From the NCBI GenBank assembly GCA_013361525.1, contig JABFXY010000096.1, positions 1 through 64,000 of the forward strand: a stretch of 64,000 nucleotides of DNA. The letters are read 5' to 3'. Shown here in pieces: positions 35,575 through 43,900 of this stretch. The stretch is from Polyangiaceae bacterium. Lineage in GTDB: Bacteria; Myxococcota_A; Polyangia; Polyangiales; Polyangiaceae. The notes under the pieces are model-generated. The model ran no database searches. It worked only from the letters and a program-made list of their open reading frames with translations, and was not told the DNA's origin. The translations under genes were made by a program, and so were the position numbers. Position 1 is the first letter of the stretch. Each line of letters begins with the position of its first letter.

Positions 35575-35738
35575 CTGCAGCGATCGTCGTAGGTTGCTTC
35601 TCCGATCCTCCGCTGGTCTTCGACCAGTATGGTATCCCGGCGAGCGAGGGCGACGGCGTGTTCGATGCAGTTCTCGAGCTCGCGCACGTTCCCCGGCCAC
35701 TCAGCTTTGCGGACGTAGGCACTCGCCGCTCGGCTTGC
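35575..35738 (-). pseudogene. Remnant of an NtrC-type sigma-54 activator
   Basis: The minus strand reads EWPGNVRELENCIEHAVALA and, directly after it, RRDTILVEDQRR, the conserved end of the AAA+ domain of sigma-54-dependent activators, about 50 codons in all. It is preceded by an in-frame stop and followed by unrelated sequence. No ATPase core or helix-turn-helix remains. It lies between the phosphoesterase and the CLC channel and marks a deleted regulator gene. Confidence 0.85.
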
Positions 35739-35801
35739 TCACGTTATCAAGCACGACGTCGTGTGCGCGCCAGCGCCACACGGATGGCGCTTATCGCCCT
35801 C

Positions 35802-37157
35802 TCAATCAACGATGCGGCGACCTTCGAGCGTTACGTGCCATCGAACACCGCGTGCTCGAAGCTCCTTCGTGTAGATTGAGTCTTCACGCAGTGCGCGCGA
35901 GACTGCCGCGGCGATACTCGTCGCCAGCAACAGCGGAAGCGCGATTGCGTAGTCAGTCGAGAGCTCGAAGACCATGACCGCAGCCATGATTGGCGCGTGC
36001 GTCGTTGCAGCGGTGGCAGCTGCCATGCCGACGAGCGCAAAGGTTCCGGGAGCGGAAGCCGAGAGCCCGATCACGTTGACGGCGTGCCCGCACGCCGCGC
36101 CGAGCGCGCCGCCGATGAGCAAAGTAGGTGTAAAGACACCGCCGGGGCTGCCCGACGCTACGGACGCCGTGGTCGCGAGGCATTTGCCCATAAGCAGCAG
36201 CAACACGAATCCGAACGTGAATCGACCGTCGAGCAGCTCGTTGAGCGGCTCGTAGCCGTTGCCCGCGACCTCCGGCAGGAGCGCGACGACACAACCCGCT
36301 GCGAGCCCGCCGATCGCGGCCCGAAGCGGCAACCGAAGCTTGGGGTGTCGCAGCCATCGCTCGACGACGGTCAACATCCGCATGAACCCCTGCGCCACGA
36401 GCGCGGCGAGGAGCCCGAGCATCGCGTACCCGACCAGCTCATACGGCGAAGCCAGGGAGAACGCCCGTGCCCCGTAGATGGGTCCCGCGCCAACGACAGC
36501 TCGCGTGATCATCGTCGCGACGACCGTGGCGATCGACACGGGGATGAGAACGTCCAGGGTCACGACTCCGCTCACGATCTCGAGAACGAACAGCACGGCA
36601 GCAAACGGGGTGTTGTACGCCGCCGCGAACCCCGCAGCGGTCCCCGCGGCAATCAGCACGCGGGCTTGCTTGGACGTCAAATGCAGCTGCGAAGCGACTA
36701 CCTTCCCGAGGGAGCCGCCGAATTGAATCAGCGGTCCCTCTCGGCCGATGGATCCGCCGCAGAGGATCGCAATCCACGATGACGCCGACTTGAGCAGCGT
36801 CACCCGCATGGAAAGGCGAACGCGTCCGAGCACCACCGCCTCCATGACGTCGCCCACGCCGTGCCCAGAGGCCGAACGCGCGATCAGCAGGCCAATGCCG
36901 CCCGCGAATAGACCGCCGAGGGCTGGTACAACGACCCGCGCCGTCATCGGCAGTCGGTGCATCGCCGCGACAATATCGGAGGCACCGAACAGGCCTTCGA
37001 TCGCGGTGCCGAGGAGCATGCGAAACGCAATGGCAAATCCCGCGGCACCGGTTGCTACGAGCACCACCCCCGCGACGAACGCCGTCCAGGACCGAACGCC
37101 CGTCAATCGCAGTCCACGACGGCGCTTGGGTGGCGGTGGAGTCGGGGCGTTCGACAT
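35802..37157 (-). CDS. CLC-family chloride channel/antiporter
   Basis: 451 aa with about 16 hydrophobic helical segments. The ion-pathway motifs are CGGSIGREGPLIQFG (GxGREGP, residue ~135, with the gating glutamate present), GVFTPTLLIGGALGAACG (GxFxP) and SGSPGGVF; the GKxxAT stretch is GKCLATTASVASGSPGG. No C-terminal CBS domains. The gating Glu suggests H+/Cl- exchange is possible. The ATG is 73 bp from the stop of the rhodanese gene, which lies upstream on the same strand. Confidence 0.92.
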   Translation of the reverse strand: MSNAPTPPPPKRRRGLRLTGVRSWTAFVAGVVLVATGAAGFAIAFRMLLGTAIEGLFGASDIVAAMHRLPMTARVVVPALGGLFAGGIGLLIARSASGHGVGDVMEAVVLGRVRLSMRVTLLKSASSWIAILCGGSIGREGPLIQFGGSLGKVVASQLHLTSKQARVLIAAGTAAGFAAAYNTPFAAVLFVLEIVSGVVTLDVLIPVSIATVVATMITRAVVGAGPIYGARAFSLASPYELVGYAMLGLLAALVAQGFMRMLTVVERWLRHPKLRLPLRAAIGGLAAGCVVALLPEVAGNGYEPLNELLDGRFTFGFVLLLLMGKCLATTASVASGSPGGVFTPTLLIGGALGAACGHAVNVIGLSASAPGTFALVGMAAATAATTHAPIMAAVMVFELSTDYAIALPLLLATSIAAAVSRALREDSIYTKELRARGVRWHVTLEGRRIVD

Positions 37158-37230
37158 GGGCGCTCGTGTTGATGCGAAGCCTACGTCGCGACCGCAATGC
37201 GCTGCAACGTTGGCGCCGAAGCCGCGCCCG

Positions 37231-37566
37231 TCAGCGTGCCACCGGCAGCGATCGAGCGTTCCAGGCGAGCATTCCGCCGGTCATGTTGATCGGCCTTTCG
37301 AACCCGAGGGTGATCAGCATCCCTGCCGCGCGGGCGGAGCGCCCGCCGGATCTGCATACCAAGATGACGGGAGCTGTCTTGTCCCAAGAATCGAGCGCGG
37401 CTGCCAGTGTACCGAGGGGGATGAGCTCGGCTCCCTCGATGTGACCGACCGCACCGCAATATTCGTCCGGCTCTCGCACATCGACGATTCGAATACGGCC
37501 CCGCGTGCCGTGAACTTCGCTGACGTCCCATTCTGCATATTGCACAGTTCCGCCGCTCGCGCTCAT
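37231..37566 (-). CDS. Single-domain rhodanese sulfurtransferase
   Basis: 111 aa with the full rhodanese fold: RIVDVREPDEYCGAVGHIEGAELIPLGTL (in two motifs) and the active-site loop LVCRSGGRSARAA, where the cysteine near residue 69 forms the persulfide. It moves sulfane sulfur between thiols. Its ATG overlaps the stop of the metallo-beta-lactamase-fold gene, so the two are translationally coupled, and the operon continues to two YeeE transporters, a typical persulfide-handling gene set. Confidence 0.93.
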   Translation of the reverse strand: MSASGGTVQYAEWDVSEVHGTRGRIRIVDVREPDEYCGAVGHIEGAELIPLGTLAAALDSWDKTAPVILVCRSGGRSARAAGMLITLGFERPINMTGGMLAWNARSLPVAR

Positions 37567-38450
37567 GACGTACTCCCATCGTCGGCCGTGGCTCCCCTCG
37601 GATTCACGGGGATTGAAAAGTAGCGAGCGCCGTTCGCGTGTGGTTTGGGGAGGCGGCCGGCGTCGACGTTCACTTGCACGCTGGGGAACAGCAGCCTCGG
37701 CGGTCGAAGGGTGGCGTCCCTCGCGGTCCGGAAGCTCACGAATTCCTCCTTGGTCGTCTCACGGCGAAGCTGGATGTTCGACGTCTTCGATTTTCCTATC
37801 GTCGTTTCGTATCGGAGCTCACGCCCGTTGGGCTGATAGTCGTGACCCACGAAGACGCGAGTCTCGTCGGGTAGCTCGTAGAGCTTGTCGTGGACTGAGG
37901 TGTAGAGCGCGGCCGTGTCGCCTTTGGGGAAGTCACAGCGGCCGGTCCCGTAGTCTTCGATGAAGAGGGCGTCGCCGGTGAAGATGGCGTCCCCGATTTT
38001 GTAGGTGACGCAGGCTGGTGTGTGGCCGGGCGTGGCGATCACCTCGATGCGGAGCGTCCCTGCGTACAGGACATCCCCGTCGCGCACCAGGCGATCGAAC
38101 TGGGACCCGTCCGTAGGGACGTCGCCGGGTAGATCGAAGAGCGGTTTGAACGTCCTCTGCACCTCCTGGATGTGCTCGCCGATGACGGTGCGCGCCCCGA
38201 AGCGGCGTTTGAGCCATTGGGCGCCGCTCAGATGATCGGCATGGGCGTGCGTCTCGAGCACGTAGAAAAGACGCAAGTTGTTGTCACGAAGGAATGCAGC
38301 GACCTTCTCGACCGAAGCGGTGCTCGTTCGCGACGCGACGGGGTCGTAGTCGAGCACGGAGTCGATGACGACCGCGTATTTCGATGGCCGATCATAGACG
38401 ACGTAGGTGAGGGTGAATGTTGCTGGATCATAGAACGGATGGATGTTCAC
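37563..38450 (-). CDS. Metallo-beta-lactamase-fold hydrolase, persulfide dioxygenase/BLH-like
   Basis: 295 aa from GTG 38450, which has GGAGG 6 nt upstream and overlaps the preceding stop as GTGA. The zinc or iron site is ETHAHADHLSGA near residue 60 (HxHxDH), with GTRVFVGHDYQPNG-type late histidine (RVFVGHDYQ) near 205 and IATPGHTPACVTYKIG near 130. Similar proteins that occur beside rhodanese and YeeE/YedE transporters oxidise glutathione persulfide to sulfite (ETHE1-like), or act as beta-lactamase-like hydrolases in biofilm operons. No rhodanese domain is fused. Confidence 0.85.
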   Translation of the reverse strand: MNIHPFYDPATFTLTYVVYDRPSKYAVVIDSVLDYDPVASRTSTASVEKVAAFLRDNNLRLFYVLETHAHADHLSGAQWLKRRFGARTVIGEHIQEVQRTFKPLFDLPGDVPTDGSQFDRLVRDGDVLYAGTLRIEVIATPGHTPACVTYKIGDAIFTGDALFIEDYGTGRCDFPKGDTAALYTSVHDKLYELPDETRVFVGHDYQPNGRELRYETTIGKSKTSNIQLRRETTKEEFVSFRTARDATLRPPRLLFPSVQVNVDAGRLPKPHANGARYFSIPVNPRGATADDGSTS

Positions 38451-38935
38451 GACGGCCTCCGAGCGCATTCGATGACGACCTGGTTCGCTGACGCCTCGCC
38501 GGCAGAGTGCGCTACCGAGAATTCGATGCGACGTTGGATCCACATGCCGACGATCATGGCCACGACGAACACGACGGGGCCGACCGCGCCGGTCATCGAT
38601 GAGGCGATGCCCGGCCCTGGGCAATAGCCCCCGAGACCCCATCCGACGCCGAAGATCGCGGCGTCGGCGATGAGGCGGGCGTCGATGTCTCTGCGCGTAG
38701 GTAAATGAAACCTCGTGTCGAAGAGAGGCGCTCCTCGCTTCAGAACGAATCGGTGCAGGGTGAAGTAGACCGTCACCGCGCCCCCCATGACGAACAAGAG
38801 CGTGGGATCCCACACGCCCGCAAAATCGAGGAAACTACGAACCTTGGACGGGTTCGTCATGCCTCCCACGGCCAGCCCTGTCGCGAAGAGAGCGCCTGCC
38901 GCGAAGGCAAGGCCGATGGATCGTTTCCGTTTCAT
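38447..38935 (-). CDS. YeeE/YedE-family half-transporter (second of pair)
   Basis: 162 aa with four to five hydrophobic helices. Family signature GLAVGGMTNPSKVRSFLDF near residue 20 and the C-terminal GVGWGLGGYCPGPGIASSM with the conserved cysteine. YeeE/YedE proteins import thiosulfate or sulfane-sulfur compounds using cysteines in the pore. Here the family is split into two half-size genes, the usual arrangement in rhodanese operons. ATG overlaps the preceding stop as ATGA, and its stop overlaps the hydrolase start, so the four genes are coupled. Confidence 0.9.
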   Translation of the reverse strand: MKRKRSIGLAFAAGALFATGLAVGGMTNPSKVRSFLDFAGVWDPTLLFVMGGAVTVYFTLHRFVLKRGAPLFDTRFHLPTRRDIDARLIADAAIFGVGWGLGGYCPGPGIASSMTGAVGPVVFVVAMIVGMWIQRRIEFSVAHSAGEASANQVVIECARRPS

Positions 38936-39360
38936 TGAGCGCCTCCCACGCGGTGAGTTACCGCGACGGTGATGGCGCCCGTCGCGATGAAGGTCAGGGT
39001 CGCGGCGATCGACCGAAGCGAAAGCCGGCTCGTTCCGCAGACGCCATGGCCGCTCGTGCACCCATTGCTGAGGCGCGTACCGAACCCGACCAGGAGGCCC
39101 GCTCCCGCGACGATGGGCAAGGACGACGTCGGTCGCTCGAAGAGCGTAGGCGCCGCAAGCGCGAGGAGGGCTCCCGTGGCGGCCAATCCGACAATGAAAG
39201 CGAGTCGCGGCCGCCAATCGGCCGCGCGCTCCAACACGCCGGAAACGATACCCGAGATGCCTGCAATCCGACCGTGGGTCGCGAGGTAGAGCGCGGCCGC
39301 CACGCCGATGAGGGCGCCGCCAGCGAGCCCGAGTACGGCGTTCGTTGTGTGAAACATCAT
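38932..39360 (-). CDS. YeeE/YedE-family half-transporter (first of pair)
   Basis: 142 aa from the double ATG at 39360/39357 with AGGGAAGGG upstream. Four hydrophobic helices and the conserved cysteine motif RLSNGCTSGHGVCGTSRLS near residue 85. It is the first gene of the sulfur operon. A strong sigma-54-like promoter (39387-39401) reads toward it with a predicted start about 15 nt before the ATG. With the downstream half it should form the thiosulfate or polysulfide transporter. Confidence 0.9.
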   Translation of the reverse strand: MMFHTTNAVLGLAGGALIGVAAALYLATHGRIAGISGIVSGVLERAADWRPRLAFIVGLAATGALLALAAPTLFERPTSSLPIVAGAGLLVGFGTRLSNGCTSGHGVCGTSRLSLRSIAATLTFIATGAITVAVTHRVGGAQ

Positions 39361-39386
39361 GAATGCCCTTCCCTGCCCTGCGGATT

Positions 39387-39401
39387 GCAGTCCGTGTGCC
39401 A
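39387..39401 (-). promoter_or_regulatory. Sigma-54-type -24/-12 promoter of the YeeE operon
   Basis: On the minus strand the sequence is TGGCAC-ACGGA-CTGC, matching the TGGCAC-N5-TTGC consensus at 9 of 10 positions. The predicted transcription start (~39375) is about 15 nt before the first YeeE ATG. It needs an enhancer-binding activator, probably acting at the GTTTCA array 32 bp upstream. Confidence 0.65.
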
Positions 39402-39432
39402 GCGACAATCGCGAGGGTTGCCGGCTAAAGTC

Positions 39433-39489
39433 GTTTCACGATGTTTCATTTTGTTTCACGATGAAACGTCGCTGTTTCAGCTTGTTTCT
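39433..39489. promoter_or_regulatory. Helically phased GTTTCA array (putative enhancer/UAS)
   Basis: Copies of GTTTCA begin at 39433, 39443, 39453, 39474 and 39484 (the last GTTTCT), with an inverted TGAAAC at 39462, giving steps of 10, 10, 21 and 10 bp. All half-sites therefore face the same side of the helix. The centre is about 60 bp from each of two divergent sigma-54-like promoters, the classical position of an enhancer. The cognate activator is not identifiable. Confidence 0.6.
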
Positions 39490-39517
39490 CGATCAACGAA
39501 AACCGCGGGATTCATAT

Positions 39518-39532
39518 CGGCATAACGCTTGC
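39518..39532 (+). promoter_or_regulatory. Sigma-54-type promoter candidate for tauE/safE
   Basis: CGGCAT-AACGC-TTGC matches TGGCAC-N5-TTGC at 8 of 10 positions with the essential GG and GC spaced by 10. The predicted start lies only about 4 nt before the tauE ATG, so the transcript would be almost leaderless; this weakens the call. Confidence 0.4.
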
Positions 39533-39547
39533 GCAAGCGGAGCGTCG

Positions 39548-40453
39548 ATGTCCACCCTCGTCGCGCCTGCACTGCTCGCAATCCTCGTCGGCGTCGCGCT
39601 CGGCCTACTCGGAGGTGGGGGCTCGATCCTGACGGTCCCAATCTTGGTGTACGCCGCGCGCCTCCCCGCTCACGAAGCCATCGCGACGTCACTCTTTGTC
39701 GTCGGCACCACGAGCGTCGCCGCGCTCGTCCCGCACGCGCGAGCCGGCCGCGTACGCTACGGAACGGGGGCGCTGTTCGGAGCCGCCAGTATGGTCGGTG
39801 CGTTCGGTGCCGGAAAGGTCGCGAGATACGTCCCCGCCGGGGTGCTCCTCGTCGCGTTCGGCGTCACGATGGCGGTCACCGCGGGCGCCATGCTGCGCAA
39901 GAAGAGCGAGGACGAGGAGCACCGCGCTCACCGGCAGGCGCTCTGGAAGATTCTGCTCGAAGGGCTGGTCGTCGGCGCCGTCACCGGCCTCGTCGGCGCC
40001 GGCGGAGGGTTTCTCGTCGTGCCCGCGCTCGTCCTGCTCGGCGGCCTGCCGATGCGCGACGCCGTCGGGACGTCTCTGCTGGTCATTGCGATGAAGTCGT
40101 TTGCGGGGTTCGCGGGTTATCTCTCGTCTGTGCCTATCGACTGGACACTTGCCGTTATCGTCGCCGGGACGGCGGTGCTCGGCAGTTTTGGCGGCGCCGT
40201 GCTTGCGGGGCGCATACCGCAGGCCGGGCTGCGCAAAGGATTCGCCTGGTTCGTCGTGGGAATGGCCGTCTTCATTCTGATTCAAGAAATCCCGAAGCTC
40301 TTGGGCATCCCGTTCGGCGAGCCGCGGTTTTGGGCACTTGCGTCGCTCATCGCGCTGCCTGCCTTGGTGGGAGCGGGCCTTGCGATTCGGGGCGTGGCAC
40401 GCGGGAAACAGGCTCGAGCGCACGCGCTTGCGCGCTCCGCGACCAACGGATAG
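39548..40453 (+). CDS. TauE/SafE-family sulfite/organosulfonate exporter
   Basis: 301 aa from ATG 39548, with about eight membrane segments in two repeats of the TauE/SafE family: LGLLGGGGSILTVPILVYA near residue 17 and GLVGAGGGFLVVPALVLLGG near 165. These proteins export sulfite or sulfonates. Divergent from the persulfide operon, so sulfite made by the hydrolase could leave the cell. An ATG in frame further upstream (39359) would require reading through the regulatory array and is not credible. Confidence 0.92.
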   Translation: MSTLVAPALLAILVGVALGLLGGGGSILTVPILVYAARLPAHEAIATSLFVVGTTSVAALVPHARAGRVRYGTGALFGAASMVGAFGAGKVARYVPAGVLLVAFGVTMAVTAGAMLRKKSEDEEHRAHRQALWKILLEGLVVGAVTGLVGAGGGFLVVPALVLLGGLPMRDAVGTSLLVIAMKSFAGFAGYLSSVPIDWTLAVIVAGTAVLGSFGGAVLAGRIPQAGLRKGFAWFVVGMAVFILIQEIPKLLGIPFGEPRFWALASLIALPALVGAGLAIRGVARGKQARAHALARSATNG

Positions 40454-40502
40454 TCGAAACAAGGAATGTGCGCTTCATATTCGACTTGTGGACTCGTGCC
40501 GT

Positions 40503-40791
40503 TCAGCTGAGCGGGCGGGTGAACAACACCAGCGTGTCCGGCCGAGTCGTGCCGAGCGGTATCGCGCCCAAGCGGGCCATCTCGAGCAGCGGCTCGAAAG
40601 CTCCGACCGCACGGATCAGCTCGAAGGTCGCGATGAATGCAGACGCATGGGCGCCGGCGAGCCCTGTCGGGCGTCGCGTTCGTCACGAGAGCGCTCAGTT
40701 CTTTTGCTTGCGCCTCCAGATACGGCGAAGGAACTACCGCGCGGCTTATCCACTCACGCACAGCCAGGAACGACTGCAGGTACCAGCGCAT
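40503..40791 (-). pseudogene. Decayed family-A gene (frameshift and internal deletion)
   Basis: The minus strand encodes an interior block (VVPSPYLEAQAKELSALVTNATPDR) matching the intact family-A protein at 60230-61321. A one-base frameshift follows, then LAGAHASAFIATFELIRAVGA fused directly to FEPLLEMARLGAIPLGTTRP and the family C-terminus LVLFTRPLS plus stop. About 145 residues in between are missing. The breakpoint falls at the repeated dipeptide GA. It therefore began as a third family-A copy. No family-B gene remains next to it. Confidence 0.85.
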
Positions 40792-40993
40792 CGCCTAGAG
40801 AACAACCAGCTCGGCGCGGTCATGCCAGCTTGTCACTGTGGCAGCCTGCCTCGTGTTGGTGCATCGCGCCTCGGCCGTGGCGCGGACGCACACTTCACCT
40901 TCCCGTTTTATCGCCGTCGGCTGCTGTGGCGCGTGTGGGCATTGGGCACAGCTGTTGCTGAACGACACATTCCTCGAGAGAGGAAGGCGTGGA

Positions 40994-43900
40994 ATGGATT
41001 CGCTATACGTCGTGGGTATAGGAGCGTCCGCTGGTGGCCTGGAGCCGCTGGAGCGCTTCTTCGGCGCGATCCCTCGCTCCATGGGGGTGGCCTTCGTGGT
41101 GGTCCAGCACCTCTCGCCGGACTTCAAGAGCATGATGCATGAGCTGCTCGCGAGGCGTACGACGCTGCCGATTACCATTGTCGAGGACGGCGTCGTCGTC
41201 GAGCCGGACCACATCTATCTAATCCCGCCGAAGAAGGAGATGATTATCTCGGGCGGGAGGTTGCGGCTCCGAGATCGAGCCGCCGATCACGAGCTCACGC
41301 TTCCGATCGACATCTTCATGCGCTCGCTCGCGCGCGATTGCGGCAGTCGCGCGATTGCCGTCATCCTCTCCGGTGGCGGAAGCGACGGCTCGCGCGGGGT
41401 CTGCGACGTCCACGAAGCCGGAGGCCTGGTGGTGTGCCAGGACGAATCGACGGCGCTCTTCGACGGAATGCCACGGAGCGCGCGTGACACCGGGATCGTC
41501 GATCGAGTCGCACCCGCCGAGAAGATGCCGGAGCTCATCATCGAGCACATCCGCACGATCGAGCGCGGTGCCGTCGCGAAGACGGAAACTGCCGAGTCCC
41601 CCCGAGGACTCAACGCGATCTTTCGGCTCCTGCTCGGTGCATACCAGATTGACTTTTCTCATTACAAGCCGACAACGGTTCAGCGCCGCATCGAACGCCG
41701 TCTGGAGATGACGAAGGCGGATCTCGATACGTATGTCGATCGGGTTCGCGCGGACCCGTCCGAGCTCGACACTCTCTACCGCGATCTCCTCATCGGCGTA
41801 ACCGGCTTCTTTCGCGACAAGGAAGCATTCGACGAGCTCGAGCGCGAAGTCGTTCCCAAGATCCTCGATGCGCCGAAGAGGGATGAAATCCGCCTCTGGA
41901 TTCCTGGGTGCGCGACCGGGGAGGAAGCGTACTCCCACGCGATGCTTTTTCACGAGCACATGGCCAAGCGCGGCGATAAGCGGCCGCTACGAATATTCGC
42001 CACCGACGTCCACCCGGGTTCCCTCGAACGGGCCAGCCGCGGGTTCTTCGAGGAGGCGACCTTGCGCGGCCTCAGCCAAGAGCGTCTCGAACGATACTTC
42101 GTTCGCGAGGGCTCCGGGGCCTGGGCCTCGAACGAACTACGCCAGCTCATCGTGTTCGCGCAGCAGAACCTGATAAGGGACGCTCCTTTCACGCGCCTCG
42201 ATCTCGTCAGTTGTCGAAACGTGCTTATCTATCTGCAGCCGCTCGTGCAAAAGCGATCGCTGGCGCTGTTCCACTTCGCGCTGCGCGCCGGGGGCTACCT
42301 ATTCCTGGGCCCGAGTGAGACGCCCGGTTCGTTGGCGGACGACTTCGAAACCATCAACCAGCAATGGCGTCTCTATCAAAAGCAGCGGGAACGATCCCTA
42401 CTGCTCGACGGGTCCTCGGGTATCAACCTTCGGGGTGACCTTCGATCCGCTGCGAGCGTGGCGCCGGCGATCCAAGCGCTGTCGCAAAAGGTCGGGATCT
42501 ACGAGGCGATCATCGAGCAAGCCCTACCCCCGAGCTTTCTCGTCAATGACAAGAACGAGCTCGTACACACGTTCAACGGTGCGGGGCGGTGGGTGGGCGT
42601 CAAGGATGGAAAGGCTTCGCTCGATGTGCGCGACCTCGTCGGGCCGGACTTGCGCACCCCGCTCACGACGGCGCTAAGTCACGTTTTTCGTGAGCGTGTA
42701 GCGCTCGCCTACAAAGGGCTACCGTTGAGGACTAGCGACAGTCTCGGAGAATATCGACTGTCCGTGCAGCCAATATACACGAAGGCGGCCGCTAACGGCT
42801 ACGCGCTCATCAGCCTCGAGCCCCACCAAACCACAACGCCGGCTGAACCCGATCAGAGGCTCGATTTTCACGAGGTGACGCGAGAGCAGGTCGAAGTTCT
42901 GGAGTCGGAGCTCCGGTTCACGCGGGAGAGCCTACAGGCTACGATCGAGGCTCTCGAAGCAAGCAACGAAGAACTACAGAGCACGAACGAAGAGCTGCTC
43001 TCCTCGAATGAGGAGCTACAGAGTACGAACGAAGAGCTCCACAGCGTGAACGAAGAGCTCTACACCGTGAACTCCGAGTACCAAAAGAAGATTGCTCAGC
43101 TCACGGAGCTTACGAACGACATCGATAATCTGCTGTTGAGTACCGACGTCGGTACGATATTTTTGGACGGGAATCTCCGTATCAGGAAGTTTACGCCCAG
43201 GATCGCACGTGCTTTCAACCTTTTGCCTCAAGATCTCGGAAGGCCGATCGGGGCCTTTGCGAATAGTCTGAATTACACCAGCTTGCCGAGCGATCTCGAT
43301 GCCGTGCTGACGTCGCGCAGGCCCGTCGAGCGAGAGCTCCAGGACGAGCAGGGGAATTGGTTCTTCGTCCGTGTGTTGCCCTACCGGTCCAATGGCGCCA
43401 CCGACGGTGTCGTGGTCACCTTCATCGACATCAATGGACTGAAAGAGGCGGAGAGCGCGCTTTTTCGTGAGCGCTACCTCTTCGACAGCTTGATGGAGAG
43501 CGTTCCGGACGCGATCTATTTCAAAGATGGAAAAGGGCGCTTCGTGCGCGTGAATACCGCCGCGGCGATCAGGCTCGGGCTGCGCAATCCCGTGCAAGCC
43601 GTCGGCGCGCGCGCCTCCGACTTCGTCCCTCCGGATGTTGCGTGGCCACTGGAACAGGCCGATGTGCCGGCGTTGCAGGGGAGCACGCAGCCCTACCGCC
43701 TCGAGGAGCACCCGGTGCTGTCCGGCGAAAAGAGGTGGTTCATGACGACGCGGCAGCCACTTCGGGACAAGTGCGGCGAGGTCGTCGGTGCGTGCGCGGT
43801 GGTTCGCGACGTTACGGACCAGAAGCGCGCCGAGGATGAGAGCCGCGTGGCGGTCGAGCGACGCGATCATTTCCTCGCCATGCTCTCGCACGAGCTGCGA

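Noticed and set aside
19457..39540. 15-mer CGCTTGCGCAAGCGG at 19457-19471 and 39526-39540 as a shared operator
   Set aside because: Simple self-complementary GC-rich 15-mer present only twice, at unrelated distances from genes; chance cannot be excluded.
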